Shown here one piece after another: positions 8,741 to 18,053 of a stretch of 64,000 bases of DNA. Every line of letters starts with the position of its first letter. Positions within the stretch are counted from its first letter, which is position 1. Both the position numbers and the translations under genes were made by a program. Location of the stretch: the NCBI GenBank assembly GCA_021648685.1, contig JAKISI010000004.1, positions 1 through 64,000 of the forward strand. The letters are read 5' to 3'. Source of the DNA: Candidatus Polarisedimenticolaceae bacterium (lineage in GTDB: Bacteria > Pseudomonadota > Gammaproteobacteria > Chromatiales > Chromatiaceae). Below the pieces are notes generated by a model. It worked only from the letters and a program-made list of their open reading frames with translations, had not been told where the DNA came from and did not search any database.

Positions 8741-10018
8741 TCAAGCACTCCGGATATAGCGTGTCACCAAACCCATCTCATCTGTTGCCACCGGCAGCGC
8801 TATGCGTACTTGGTAGCCGCTTCCCAGCGCCTCTTGCAGCGGCTTGCCGTGCTTGTCCAGCATCGCCTCCAGGGTGAAGGTATGATTGCCACTGGATGTC
8901 AGAAGTTCCAGACGGTCACCCACCGCAAACTTGTTTTTCACCTCAATCCCGGTCAGGCCATCACTGTCCGGCTCTCCCAGCACTTCGCCAACAAAGATCT
9001 GCCGATCACTCTCTGAGCTGTTCTGGCGATAGTTCTGTAGCTGCTCACTCTCATGGCGCTCATAAAAGCCATCGGTGTAGCCACGATTGGCCAGATTTTC
9101 CAGTTCGGCCATCAGCCCTACCTGAAAGGAGCGCTGCGCCACCGCATCATCAATCGCACGGCGATAGACCTGGGTGGTGCGTGCCGCGTAGTAGTGGGAT
9201 TTTGTCCGCCCCTCGATCTTCAGGCTATCCACCCCGATCTTCACCAGCCGCTCGACATGCTCCACCGCCCGCAGATCTTTGGAGTTCATGATATAGGTGC
9301 CGTGCTCATCCTCTTCAATCGGCATCATCTCGCCGGGGCGCTCGCGCTCTTCCAGAAAAAGCGGCTGATCCGCCTTGGGGTTGCGCTTTTGGCCAGTATC
9401 CGAATCTGTTACTTTATATTCCCAGCGGCAGGAGTTGGTGCAGGCACCCTGGTTGGCATCCCGATGGTTGAAGTAGCCCGAAAGCATGCAGCGACCCGAG
9501 TAGGCGATGCAGAGCGCCCCATGCACAAAGACCTCCAGCTCCATATCCGGGCACTGCTGGCGAATCTCCTCCACCTCATCCAACGACAACTCACGCGACA
9601 AAATCACCCGCTTGATACCGACCCCCTGCCAGAACTTCACCGCAGCCGCATTTACCGTATTGGCCTGCACCGACAGATGCAGTATCAGCTCCGGCCAGCG
9701 CTCCCGCACCAGCATGATCAGGCCGGGGTCGGCCATGATCAGCGCATCCGGCCCCATCGCCACCACCGGCTCCAGATCGGCGATAAAGGTCTTGAGTTTG
9801 GCACCATGCGGCATCAGATTACAGGTGATAAAGAACTGCCTGCCCAGTGCGTGTGCCTCTTGGATCCCCACCTGCAGGTTGGCCTCCCGGAAATCATTAT
9901 TGCGCACCCGCAGGCTGTAGCGTGGCAGGCCTGCATAGACCGCATCCGCCCCATAGGCGAAGGCATAACGCATGTTTTTCAGGGTGCCCGCAGGGGCGAG
10001 AAGTTCAGGAGACGGCAT
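8741..10018 (-). CDS. trhP: tRNA 5-hydroxyuridine modification protein TrhP (YegQ)
   Basis: This U32-family protein of about 425 residues works in prephenate-dependent formation of 5-hydroxyuridine at tRNA position 34. Seen motifs are ELLAPAGTLKNMRYAFAYGA at the start, ILSRELSLDEVEEI, the VFVHGALCIAYSGRCMLSGY block and NQGACTNSCRWEY with its cysteine cluster. The ATG at 10018 fits the family N-terminus; a GTG four codons upstream is the alternative. TrhP acts in parallel with the oxygen-dependent TrhO, which is not in the window. Confidence 0.92.
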   Translation of the reverse strand: MPSPELLAPAGTLKNMRYAFAYGADAVYAGLPRYSLRVRNNDFREANLQVGIQEAHALGRQFFITCNLMPHGAKLKTFIADLEPVVAMGPDALIMADPGLIMLVRERWPELILHLSVQANTVNAAAVKFWQGVGIKRVILSRELSLDEVEEIRQQCPDMELEVFVHGALCIAYSGRCMLSGYFNHRDANQGACTNSCRWEYKVTDSDTGQKRNPKADQPLFLEERERPGEMMPIEEDEHGTYIMNSKDLRAVEHVERLVKIGVDSLKIEGRTKSHYYAARTTQVYRRAIDDAVAQRSFQVGLMAELENLANRGYTDGFYERHESEQLQNYRQNSSESDRQIFVGEVLGEPDSDGLTGIEVKNKFAVGDRLELLTSSGNHTFTLEAMLDKHGKPLQEALGSGYQVRIALPVATDEMGLVTRYIRSA

Positions 10019-10307
10019 AGTGGATACCACAGATTTGAAAGTGAGCGATTCTAACGTGCAATTAATATCAGATGGGATGAAATCGCCAAATAACTTATAA
10101 TTACTTTAGCAAAGAAGTATTTTCATTGTCGCCTGCCATACCCAGCACGACAGTTTTGCCAACTATAAACCAGTACACCCTCCCTTCACACAACGCGTAC
10201 TGGCTCGTAAAGTTATAATTAAATTAAGGATAACCGCAGCATACAGCACCCCTCTTCCAAATCAGATAACAACCGGAAACCCACGAAACACGAAGGAGTA
10301 ATGCAAT
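10019..10307. other. Intergenic region upstream of the lipoprotein operon
   Basis: This 290-bp AT-rich gap separates trhP from three lipoprotein genes reading rightward. A TATAAT hexamer sits at 10214-10219, but no good -35 element lies at the right spacing. A clear ribosome-binding site (AAGGAG) precedes the ATG at 10308. No RNA gene was recognised. Confidence 0.4.
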
Positions 10308-10757
10308 ATGAACAAGGTATTGATGTTTGTACTGGCTAGCGTCCTCATAACCCTCACGTCTGGCTGCATGACTGCCGCACAGCACCGGCAGTCTGTATCA
10401 GATGATTCCACAGATCGCATGACGGTAGGAAAGGTTCAGCGTGAAATCAGGGTCGGCATGAGCGGTGCAGAGGTGGCTGCTGCTTTAGGCTCACCCAATA
10501 TTGTCTCTACCGATGAAGAGCGCCGGGAAGTATGGATTTATGACAAGATAGCAACCGACACCGCATATTCCACTAGCAGCGGCGGCGTGTCAGCACTTAT
10601 TTTAGGCATTACAGGGTCTGTTGCCGGCGGGGTGGCCCCAGGGTATAGCCAAGGCGCTGGAGCCAGCTCAAAGTCCCAGCGCACCCTCACCGTCATAATC
10701 AAATTTGACGACAATAAGAAGGTCAGGGATTTTGCGTACCACACATCGAGGTTCTAA
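10308..10757 (+). CDS. BamE/OmlA-like lipoprotein
   Basis: The 149-residue precursor has a lipoprotein signal ending in LTSGC, so the lipidated cysteine is C20. The mature part carries VQREIRVGMSGAEVAAALGS and EVWIYDK, the pattern of the SmpA/OmlA fold found in BamE and related periplasmic proteins. A glycine-rich insert (about 95-125) is unusual. It has a strong SD (AAGGAG) and opens a three-gene lipoprotein operon. It is probably not BamE itself, which is shorter and lies in another context. Confidence 0.75.
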   Translation: MNKVLMFVLASVLITLTSGCMTAAQHRQSVSDDSTDRMTVGKVQREIRVGMSGAEVAAALGSPNIVSTDEERREVWIYDKIATDTAYSTSSGGVSALILGITGSVAGGVAPGYSQGAGASSKSQRTLTVIIKFDDNKKVRDFAYHTSRF

Positions 10758-10772
10758 CAAAGGGATGGCTCT

Positions 10773-11315
10773 GTGATTAAGCAAAGAACATGGTATCTCT
10801 GGTGTGTTGCCGTGGTTATTATTGCATTGGCAGGGTGCCAAACCATCCCAAAAGACGCTTTAAAGCTACAACCGGAATCTCTACAGAAAAGAGCCTTGCA
10901 GACAAGGATGTATGAAGGGATTGCCGAAGTGGATATTTTGTCCGCATCAGCTGGTGTTATGCAAGATTTAGGGTTCAATATTGATGAAAGTGAAACAAAG
11001 CTGGGGCTCATCGTTGGGTCAAAGGAGCGAGATGCCACTGAAGCGGGTCAAGTAGCCGTCGCTATTGTAATTGCTCTGCTTGGCGGGGGTGCCATGGCAA
11101 TTGATAAAAATCAGAAACTACGGCTATCCCTCGTCGTTCGCCCCGTATCAGAAGACGATAAGCAAAAACATCTGGTCAGAGTAACCTTCCAAAGAATAGT
11201 CTGGAATACACAGAACCGCATAACTCGAATTGAAGGTTTAGAGCAGCCTGAAATCTATCAGGAATTCTTTGACCGCTTATCAAAAGCCGTCTTTCTGGAA
11301 GGATACAAGATATGA
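10773..11315 (+). CDS. Lipoprotein, paralogue of the next gene
   Basis: The 180-residue precursor starts at GTG and has a signal ending IALAGC. The mature domain contains RALQTRMYEG, VMQDLGFNIDESETKLG and PEIYQEFFDRLSKAVFLE, which align with RSIQTRAFDT, TLQDLGFVVDKADETLG and PEIYQDFFTALGKSMFLS of the following gene. A hydrophobic glycine-rich stretch (VAIVIALLGGGAMAI, about residues 93-107) is absent from the paralogue and may be a membrane hairpin. Function unknown. Confidence 0.75.
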   Translation: MIKQRTWYLWCVAVVIIALAGCQTIPKDALKLQPESLQKRALQTRMYEGIAEVDILSASAGVMQDLGFNIDESETKLGLIVGSKERDATEAGQVAVAIVIALLGGGAMAIDKNQKLRLSLVVRPVSEDDKQKHLVRVTFQRIVWNTQNRITRIEGLEQPEIYQEFFDRLSKAVFLEGYKI

Positions 11316-11743
11316 AATTTACTAAAACAACAATGTTGCTTTTTTTGTTAGCCGCTCTGATCAGCTTGCCTGGATGCCAAACCAACTCAAGCAAACAACT
11401 GCTGCAAACCAGTGAAAGCCAAGTGAAAATGCGAAGCATTCAAACAAGAGCATTTGACACTACAGATAAAAACCAGACCCTTCGCACCGTAATTGCAACA
11501 CTCCAGGATTTGGGGTTTGTGGTAGATAAAGCGGACGAAACGCTTGGCTCGGTAAGTGCTACAAAACTGGATGGCTACCAGCTGCGCATGACGGTTACTG
11601 TTCGACCCAGAGGGAGCCAACAGCTATTGGTTCGTGCAAATGCACAATATAATTTAACGGCTATTAACGACCCGGAGATATATCAGGACTTCTTCACCGC
11701 TTTAGGGAAATCAATGTTTTTAAGCGCCCACTCCGTGGAGTGA
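11312..11743 (+). CDS. Lipoprotein, shorter paralogue
   Basis: The 143-residue precursor has a signal ending LISLPGC. Its ATG overlaps the previous stop by four bases, so translation is coupled. It keeps the same domain as its neighbour but lacks the hydrophobic insert. This looks like a tandem duplication followed by divergence. The two may form a heteromer with the OmlA-like lipoprotein at the outer membrane; that is inference. A MITE-like element follows within 10 bp. Confidence 0.75.
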   Translation: MKFTKTTMLLFLLAALISLPGCQTNSSKQLLQTSESQVKMRSIQTRAFDTTDKNQTLRTVIATLQDLGFVVDKADETLGSVSATKLDGYQLRMTVTVRPRGSQQLLVRANAQYNLTAINDPEIYQDFFTALGKSMFLSAHSVE

Positions 11744-11752
11744 CATTTTACC

Positions 11753-11869
11753 TTAGGATGCTGTCCGAGAACTTTGTTTTTTGCACATTGAGATTTTCAA
11801 TCTCGTTGAATTATAAGAAGTTAATATTTGATAAATCACGGCTTCACCTGTTCTCGTACAGCCCTCTAG
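11753..11869. mobile_element. MITE-like element related to the IS1182-type IS
   Basis: The 117-bp element has no coding frame. Its ends (left TTAGGATGCTGTCCGAGAAC, right GTTCTCGTACAGCCCTCTAG) are imperfect inverted repeats of each other and match the end of the IS at 55.9 kb (CTAGGAGGCTGTCCGAGAAT). Flanking TTAG/CTAG resembles the CTAG found at both ends of that IS. The interior holds a small hairpin (GAGATT-TTC-AATCTC). It could also serve as a terminator after the lipoprotein operon. Confidence 0.7.
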
Positions 11870-11896
11870 ATCTTAGAAAAAACACCTGACTATTTT

Positions 11897-12739
11897 ATGC
11901 CCGAAGGTCCAGAGATACGCCGTGCTGCTGACAAGATAGCCAAAGCCATCAAAGATAAAACGGCCAAGGATATCTTCTTTGGCCAAAATCATCTAAAGCC
12001 GTTTGAAAAGATATTGCGTGGCAACAAGGTCTGGGCCGTAGAGAGCCGAGGCAAGGCGATACTGACCCGCTTCAGCAATGGGCTGAATATCTACAGCCAC
12101 AACCAGCTCTATGGCTGCTGGCACACCGGCTCTGCTTATGAATTCCCCAATAGCTCACGGCAGCTGCGGCTGGCCATTCACAACAACACCCACTCTGCGC
12201 TGCTCTACAGCGCCTCTGATATTGCAGTATTAGCTGATGATGAACTACAACATCACCCCTTCCTGCAAAAACTGGGGCCAGATGTGCTGTCATCGGAGAT
12301 CACTACAGATCAGGTGGTTGAGCGTCTGCATCACCCAAAATACCACCGCCGTCAGCTTGGCGGGGTTCTCACTGATCAAAGCTTTGTTGCCGGATTGGGC
12401 AACTATCTGCGCTGTGAGATCCTGTTTGTAACCGGACTACTGCCAAAAACCACGGCCAGACAGTGCCACCCTGAAAAGCTGATGCAGCTCGCTGAGGTTA
12501 TCCTCAAGCTATCACAACAATCCTATACAACCGGTGGCATCACCAATAACCTTAAACAGGCTCAGCAGCTAATGAATGAGGGAGCCCGTTTTGAGGATGC
12601 ACGATTTTATGTTTTTCGCCGGGCTGGAAAACCCTGTTACCGCTGCGGCACACCCATAGAGAGGGGCACGGCCAACGGCCAGGGGCTATACTTTTGCCCA
12701 AACTGCCAGCGTTTTTCGGCTACCTGCAGTTTTCCTTAA
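11897..12739 (+). CDS. nei: Endonuclease VIII (DNA glycosylase/AP lyase)
   Basis: The 280-residue protein removes oxidised pyrimidines from DNA and nicks the abasic site. The N-terminus MPEGPEIRRAADKI gives the catalytic P2/E3 and the Nei-specific RRAAD. The H2TH region follows (FVAGLGNYLRCEILF), and the C-terminal zinc finger has CYRCG and CPNCQ pairs. The length is slightly above that of E. coli Nei. The C-terminus overlaps the convergent DUF4124 gene by 20 bp. Fpg is unlikely because of the N-terminal sequence. Confidence 0.93.
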   Translation: MPEGPEIRRAADKIAKAIKDKTAKDIFFGQNHLKPFEKILRGNKVWAVESRGKAILTRFSNGLNIYSHNQLYGCWHTGSAYEFPNSSRQLRLAIHNNTHSALLYSASDIAVLADDELQHHPFLQKLGPDVLSSEITTDQVVERLHHPKYHRRQLGGVLTDQSFVAGLGNYLRCEILFVTGLLPKTTARQCHPEKLMQLAEVILKLSQQSYTTGGITNNLKQAQQLMNEGARFEDARFYVFRRAGKPCYRCGTPIERGTANGQGLYFCPNCQRFSATCSFP

Positions 12740-13169
12740 TCTGTTCTTTTGCCTGTTTCATCCTCTCCTGCCGCGCCTCTTCGGTAATGTAACGGTATTC
12801 ACCATCCGCCCCTTTTTGCCGGGCATGTGGACGGGCAATATAGCCTGCCAGGTTTCGCTTCGCAGCTTCGCAATTGTTTTTCAGCCGATCAGCCTCTGCT
12901 TTTTTTTCACCTGCTGCTTTTTTTTCAAGTTCACGATCCTCTCTTAAGTCCTCAAGTTTCTGCTTTTGTGCATTCAGCTTGCGCCATGCCTCTTCAGGCG
13001 AGATGGCTGGTGGTGGTGGCGGCTTTATCTCTGTGGCTGCTCCCGATGGGGGTGGGCTTTGTGAATAAACCGTCACACCATTTTCATCTACCCAGCGGTA
13101 GGTTTTGGCTGCCACTGAAGAGCAGGCCAGAACGGCGGCAATCAGTAGTATTAAAGATGCTGTCTTCAT
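12720..13169 (-). CDS. DUF4124 domain exported protein
   Basis: The 149-residue precursor has a signal peptide (about 1-20, cleavage after SVAA). It is followed by the DUF4124 core KTYRWVDENGVTVYSQSPPP, a proline-rich linker and a long charged helix (about residues 58-105, probable coiled coil), then RYITEEARQERMKQAKEQ. Such periplasmic proteins are common in gamma- and betaproteobacteria, with no established role. It converges with and overlaps nei. Confidence 0.82.
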   Translation of the reverse strand: MKTASLILLIAAVLACSSVAAKTYRWVDENGVTVYSQSPPPSGAATEIKPPPPPAISPEEAWRKLNAQKQKLEDLREDRELEKKAAGEKKAEADRLKNNCEAAKRNLAGYIARPHARQKGADGEYRYITEEARQERMKQAKEQIKENCR

Positions 13170-13297
13170 AAGTGATCGTTTTTTACAAAAAATGATGGTT
13201 TCAATTATGTGCCAACAGCGTGAGATAGCAAGATTTTCTCAGCTACAAATCGAGATGATGTCAACCCAAAGCAGAAATGTCCCTTTATGATTTCATT

Positions 13298-13870
13298 CTA
13301 TGAGGTAGCGGCAGAGCCGGTGCCTATCTGAGAGTGCCGCCAAGGATGATCGGCTGCTGGCTTCCAATTTGGTTTCTGCTGTTACTTCTGCTGTGCGTGA
13401 TCAACCTGAGCATGGAGAGATTTTTCATCCGCCAGAGAGATGGGGTTTTCTCCTTGCTGCAGTGTACGAAAAGCGAGAGAGTGCCCTTTGTGTAAAAGGG
13501 TGACTGTGTACATCAAAGGCTTCACAAATAGTCACTGCAGCCCCTCTCAGGCGGTGCCCTTTGCCATACCCCTGTAGTTGGTACTCGGTATTATCGTATT
13601 GGAGTGAGAGGTTCTTTGTGAGTTTACGGGTGCGGTGCAGCACCTCACGGTGAGCATCTTCAGGGTGCTGTGGTTCAACGGCGAAGCATCGATTGTAATC
13701 CTCAATGAAGAAAGGCAGAAAAGCATTGGCCTCTTCCATATTACTAATGCCTTGCAAGCGAAGCTCTTTGACCAACCGATCCTGCAAGGTTTTGCTTGTG
13801 CCCGCTGTTTGGGTATTGGCATGCTCTACCCGCCCTTTGGCCTGTTGACCATTGACATCAATTCAAAATC
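13298..13870 (-). pseudogene. Decayed ISNCY-family transposase C-terminal part
   Basis: Read on the minus strand in pieces, this gives VNGQQAKGRVEHAN, TLQDRLVKELRLQGI, ANAFLPFFIEDYNRCFA, GYGKGHRLRGAAVTI, then after a frameshift NPISLADEKSLH, an in-frame stop, and finally NWKPAADHPWR. These are the ordered C-terminal blocks of ISNCY transposases. A frameshift near 13430-13450 and the internal stop show it is dead. A six-residue insert interrupts the usual AN-(Q)-TLQDRL junction. No terminal repeats were found. Confidence 0.72.
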
Positions 13871-14353
13871 ATAGCCCATCAGCTCGCCCAGGCCACTGCG
13901 TTGTTGCAGCCGACCATGGATGGCTCGCTCACTCGCGGGGAAGGCCATACGAGCAAAGCTTCCGCTCCTGCTCACGCCCCTTACCTACATCTATGTAGGC
14001 AATGATATTACCCAGGGCTACGGAGAGTTGATGGCAGTTAAAGCCAAGCTCCACCAGCTTGTCGCGCAGGCCAACTTGCTTCACGGCATGGAGTGCCAGC
14101 TGTTCTATGCCAACACGGCGTGGGCGCACCAGTTCCAGGCTGTCAATATCAACGGATTGAAAGTCCTCTGCGGTTTTTTCCTGCTCACAACGACGAGCCA
14201 GAATAAGCGCCTGATAGCGCAGGGCCAGTGTTTCAAGTTCAGCGGGGTGCATTGTTTTACCTGCCCATTGACTCGTTCGCTCTCCACCAGGCGATAGGTG
14301 TAATAGGGTTCGCCTTGTTGGCGGCTTTTGATTTGGGTGCGCCGAATATACAT
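13871..14353 (-). pseudogene. Decayed IS1634-family transposase N-terminal part
   Basis: The minus strand starts MYIRRTQIKSRQQGEPYYTY followed by RLVESERVNGQVKQ, the typical start of IS1634-type transposases. It continues in another frame (LETLALRYQALILARRCEQE) and in a third (ERAIHGRLQQRSGLGELMGY). At least two frameshifts are needed to read it through. It joins directly to ISNCY-like sequence at about 13870, so two different dead transposases are fused in one relic. Confidence 0.65.
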
Positions 14354-14587
14354 GCAGACAGCCTCAGATTGGTCTGGAATTCAAGGCATGGATTTACGAT
14401 TATGGCACTACATTTCGAAGCGAAACACTAACGCATTGTTATTTATAGCTATTGTTTTTGGCGTGAGGTGAGTATCAATGACTTACGGTGGTTTGGATCG
14501 GAAGATGGGTTAACACCCCCCCGAACCCTCTATGCAATAAGATGGAGCCTGTTTGTCAACAATCAAGCAATCTTTGGCAACTTCTCT

Positions 14588-15529
14588 CTACCGGCTATGC
14601 AGCTGCAATGTACCAGTGAGCTGGGCCACGGATTGCAGTTCATGCTTTTCCAGATAAGCCTGAATGCCCTGGTTGATCTTTGGGCATATCAACGGATCGT
14701 AGAAGAGTGCGGTGCCGATGCCAACAGCCGTAGCCCCGGCAATCAGGAACTCAATGGCATCCTCAGCATTGCAGATACCACCCTGGCCGATGATGGGAAT
14801 ATTGTGATCCCGGCAGACCTGATAGACCTGATGCACCTTGAGCAGCGCCACAGGTTTGATGGCCGGGCCAGAGAGACCACCCTGGTTGTTGCCGATGATC
14901 GGGATGCGGCTTTCGATGTCGATCGCCATGCCCATCAGGGTATTGATCACCGAGAAGGCATCGGCACCCGCTTCAATGCACCCCTTGGCATTGGCGGCAA
15001 TGTCGGTCTGGTTGGGTGAGAGCTTGATGATCAGCGGCTTATCGGTCACTTTGCGGCAAGCCTCCACCACTTTGGCGGACATGGCAGGATCATTGCCAAA
15101 GGTGACACCGCCCTCTTTTACATTGGGGCAGGAGATATTGACCTCTATGGCATCAATCGGAGAGTTGTTGAAGCGCTCCGTGACCGCCCGATACTCTTCG
15201 ATGCTGGAGCCGGAGACATTGGCGATGAAGCGGGTCTCATCAAAATCGAGCTGTGGCAGGATCTCATCGACCACGCTGTCAACACCGGGGTTTTGCAGCC
15301 CGATGGCATTGAGCATGCCGCTGGGGGTTTCATAGATCCGGTGTGGCGGATTGCCGGGGCGCGCTTCGCCAGTGGTGCCTTTCAGGCAGATGGCTCCTGC
15401 ATCGCGGTTGGAAAAGCCCTTCACCCGCGTATACTCTTCGCCAAAGCCGACACAGCCGGAGAGCAGCACCAGCGGTGTGTTGAAATGCAGCCCACAAAAG
15501 TCTACAGCCAGCGATTTGTTTGATGCCAT
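14588..15529 (-). CDS. pyrD: Dihydroorotate dehydrogenase, class 1B catalytic type
   Basis: The roughly 313-residue FMN enzyme of pyrimidine synthesis oxidises dihydroorotate to orotate. The catalytic cysteine is C134 in [11 protein letters not shown], which marks the class 1 cytosolic enzymes; the membrane class 2 form common in gammaproteobacteria has Ser here. [11 protein letters not shown] and [13 protein letters not shown] are further family motifs. The start at 15529 is preferred because the upstream ATG (15553) would overlap trmL. The usual electron-transfer partner PyrK is not encoded nearby. Confidence 0.88.
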   Translation of the reverse strand: MASNKSLAVDFCGLHFNTPLVLLSGCVGFGEEYTRVKGFSNRDAGAICLKGTTGEARPGNPPHRIYETPSGMLNAIGLQNPGVDSVVDEILPQLDFDETRFIANVSGSSIEEYRAVTERFNNSPIDAIEVNISCPNVKEGGVTFGNDPAMSAKVVEACRKVTDKPLIIKLSPNQTDIAANAKGCIEAGADAFSVINTLMGMAIDIESRIPIIGNNQGGLSGPAIKPVALLKVHQVYQVCRDHNIPIIGQGGICNAEDAIEFLIAGATAVGIGTALFYDPLICPKINQGIQAYLEKHELQSVAQLTGTLQLHSR

Positions 15530-15544
15530 TGGATAGCCCCGCTT

Positions 15545-16009
15545 ATGTTTCATGTTGTTCTGTTTGAGCCGGAGATACCGCCCAATACCGGCAATATCAT
15601 ACGCCTGTGTGCCAATAGTGGCAGCACTTTACACCTGATTCACCCATTAGGTTTTACGCTGGATAACAAGCGCCTGCGCCGAGCCGGGCTGGATTACCGT
15701 GAATGGGTCGGGGTGCAGGAGCATAAAAACCTGACAGCATTTATATCAGACTGCCAGCCGATGCGTCTCTTTGCCTGCACCACACGAGCCATCCAATACT
15801 ACTCTGATGTGGCCTATGAAGCGGGCGATGCCCTGCTGTTTGGGCCAGAGACACGCGGCTTGCCACAATCACTATTGGATGATTTGCCGCCAGAGCAGTT
15901 GATCCGTATCCCGATGCTGCCAGAGAGCCGGAGCATGAATCTGTCGAATGCAGCCTCTGTGATCCTTTATGAGGCCTGGCGGCAACAGGGGTTTACGGAG
16001 GGCGGTTAG
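15545..16009 (+). CDS. trmL: tRNA (cytidine/uridine-34 2'-O)-methyltransferase TrmL
   Basis: The 154-residue SPOUT methyltransferase modifies the wobble base of tRNA-Leu isoacceptors. Seen are [20 protein letters not shown] near the start, the SAM knot element [10 protein letters not shown] (about residues 98-107), and [20 protein letters not shown] at the C-terminus. Length is typical. It is divergent from pyrD with only about 15 bp between starts, and overlaps the convergent gpsA end by four bases. Confidence 0.93.
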   Translation: MFHVVLFEPEIPPNTGNIIRLCANSGSTLHLIHPLGFTLDNKRLRRAGLDYREWVGVQEHKNLTAFISDCQPMRLFACTTRAIQYYSDVAYEAGDALLFGPETRGLPQSLLDDLPPEQLIRIPMLPESRSMNLSNAASVILYEAWRQQGFTEGG

Positions 16010-17007
16010 TTCTCTGCTTTGACGCTGCGTGCCAGCAGCCGCTGCACGGCCTCTTTTGGGTCCAGCCCTTCGTAAAGTATCCGGTAAACCTGCTCGGTGA
16101 TCGGCATATCCACCCCCAGCGCTCTGGCCTTTTCGAAGATCTCCTGGGCGGTGCCGACCCCTTCGACCTCTTGCCCGATCTCTTTGCGTGCCTGTGCGAT
16201 GGTCAGCCCCCTGGCCAGTGCCAGCCCCATGCGGCGGTTACGTGACTGGTCATCGGTGCAGGTGAGTATCAGATCACCCAGACCGGCCAGCCCCATGAAG
16301 GTTTCGGCTCTGCCGCCCACGGCCTCCCCCAGCCGCATCATCTCGGCCAGCCCGCGGGTGATCAGTGCAGCGCGGGTGTTGGCACCAAAGCCGAGACCAT
16401 CGGCAATACCGGCGGCGATGGCCAGCACATTCTTGGCACCACCACCGATCTGCACACCGATGATGTCGCTGCTGGTGTAGACGCGAAAACAGTCGGAGTT
16501 AAGGTAGCCTGCAAAGCGCTGCGCATGCACCTCAGATGGGGAGGCAACGGTGATGGCGGTGGGCAGCCCGGCGGCCACCTCTTTGGCAAAGGTGGGGCCT
16601 GAGACCACGGCGACAGGGCGCTCACCCAGCACCTCCAGCGCGACCTGGTGCAGCAGCTTGCAGGTTTTGGGTTCCAGCCCTTTGGTGGCCCAGTTGAGTG
16701 GGATATCCGCAGCAACCAGCGGTTTGACCGCCTCCAGCACCTGGCGAAAGGCATGGCTGGGTACGACCACCAGCAGCTCGTCCGCGCTGCTTACCGCCTC
16801 GCCCAGATCGGTAACCGGCTGTAATAACTCTGGCAGCGGGATGCCGGGCAGATATTGCCTGCTCTCCCGATCCTGCTGTAGTGGCTCAATCTCCGCCTTA
16901 AGGTGCCCCCAAAGCCGCACCCGGTGGCCATTACGGCTGAGCAGAATCGCCAGGGCAGTACCCCAGGAGCCTGCCCCCAGCACAGCGATGGTTGCTGTGG
17001 CCGACAT
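16006..17007 (-). CDS. gpsA: Glycerol-3-phosphate dehydrogenase NAD(P)+
   Basis: The 333-residue enzyme reduces dihydroxyacetone phosphate to sn-glycerol-3-phosphate, the backbone for phospholipids. It has the nucleotide-binding [20 protein letters not shown] at residues 9-28, the catalytic-lysine motif [17 protein letters not shown] and the [12 protein letters not shown] segment. It follows secB by 3 bp in the yibN-secB-gpsA order known from enterics. Confidence 0.95.
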   Translation of the reverse strand: MSATATIAVLGAGSWGTALAILLSRNGHRVRLWGHLKAEIEPLQQDRESRQYLPGIPLPELLQPVTDLGEAVSSADELLVVVPSHAFRQVLEAVKPLVAADIPLNWATKGLEPKTCKLLHQVALEVLGERPVAVVSGPTFAKEVAAGLPTAITVASPSEVHAQRFAGYLNSDCFRVYTSSDIIGVQIGGGAKNVLAIAAGIADGLGFGANTRAALITRGLAEMMRLGEAVGGRAETFMGLAGLGDLILTCTDDQSRNRRMGLALARGLTIAQARKEIGQEVEGVGTAQEIFEKARALGVDMPITEQVYRILYEGLDPKEAVQRLLARSVKAEN

Positions 17008-17010
17008 CGG

Positions 17011-17502
17011 TCAGTGGGTTGTGGGGCTGCTGTCCGCCTGCTCTTTGGCGGTTTTTTCCGCCAGATGCTGGGCATAGAGGGCGTCAAAATTGACCGGGGT
17101 CAGTACCAGCTGCGGGAAGCTCCCTTTGGTGACCAGATCGGTGATCACTTCGCGCAGATAGGGAAACAGGGTGTTCGGGCAGTAGCTGCCCAGCATGTGT
17201 CCCTTCTCCTTTTCCGGAAAACCGACCAGCCTGAAGATGCCGGCCTGCTGCGCCTCCACCAGAAAGGCGACCTTGCCATCGACCTTGGTGGTGACAGTGA
17301 CGGAGAGGATGACCTCGTAGCTATCCTCGCCCACCTGCTTGGACTCGCTGTTGAGGTTGAGGTTGGACTCGGGTTTCCATTCGCTGTTGAAGATCTGCGG
17401 GACATTTGGCGCTTCGAAGGAGAGATCCTTGATGTAGATGCGCTGGATGGCGAACTCGCGTGGGGTTTCGGCAGCTGCGGCTGCCTGGTCGTTATCAGTC
17501 AT
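17011..17502 (-). CDS. secB: Protein-export chaperone SecB
   Basis: The 163-residue tetrameric chaperone holds precursors unfolded and hands them to SecA. The family blocks FAIQRIYIKDLSFEAPNVPQ, FLVEAQQAGIF and GSYCPNTLFPYLREVITDLV are seen in order. The C-terminal tail is short and charged. It lies between a rhodanese gene and gpsA on the same strand. The glutaredoxin gene grxC, which sits in this operon in E. coli, is absent. Confidence 0.95.
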   Translation of the reverse strand: MTDNDQAAAAAETPREFAIQRIYIKDLSFEAPNVPQIFNSEWKPESNLNLNSESKQVGEDSYEVILSVTVTTKVDGKVAFLVEAQQAGIFRLVGFPEKEKGHMLGSYCPNTLFPYLREVITDLVTKGSFPQLVLTPVNFDALYAQHLAEKTAKEQADSSPTTH

Positions 17503-17532
17503 GTTGGTGTCCAGTGGTCAGGGTGGTAACGG

Positions 17533-18012
17533 TTATGCCTTTTCGGCCTCTTTGCTTTTCTTGACTTTTTTGCCCTCTTTCTTGCTCTCTTTTTTGCCTC
17601 TGCTGATGGGCAGGTTAACGCCAGTCCATGAGGCCATGCCGCCTTTCAGGTCATAGACCTTTTCAAAGCCATCTTCATGCAGCAGCTTGCAGATGCCACC
17701 GGATGTCATACCGCTGCTGCAGACTACGATGATCGGCTGCTCCTTGTCTTTCAGCAGGTGCAACTGCTCTTTGAAGCCGTTGCTGGGGATGTTGATGGCA
17801 TTGATGATGTGGCCTTTGTCATAATCGGCCATGGGTCGGACATCAACCACCAGGGCATTCTCCCGGTTGATCAACTCGGTGACGCGACCCGGGTCGATGG
17901 AGGTTTTATTGGTAAAGCCCGCCCAGAGGTTCTGAACCAGCAGACCAAGAATGACCGCGAAGGCGAGAAAGAGCAGAAAGTTGTTGCCAATAAATTCGTT
18001 AATTTGTTCCAT
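17533..18012 (-). CDS. Membrane-anchored rhodanese (YibN-like)
   Basis: The 159-residue protein has one transmembrane helix (about 11-30) and a rhodanese domain (about 42-135). The catalytic cysteine is C98 in VVCSSGMTSGG. A lysine-rich tail (KKESKKEGKKVKKSK) ends the protein. YibN of E. coli has the same build and the same secB neighbourhood, where it is linked to membrane protein biogenesis. Sulfur transfer is possible but not shown by the sequence alone. Confidence 0.87.
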   Translation of the reverse strand: MEQINEFIGNNFLLFLAFAVILGLLVQNLWAGFTNKTSIDPGRVTELINRENALVVDVRPMADYDKGHIINAINIPSNGFKEQLHLLKDKEQPIIVVCSSGMTSGGICKLLHEDGFEKVYDLKGGMASWTGVNLPISRGKKESKKEGKKVKKSKEAEKA

Positions 18013-18053
18013 ATTTCATTTGCCTGATTGGTATAAAAGCCGACCCTGCTGGA

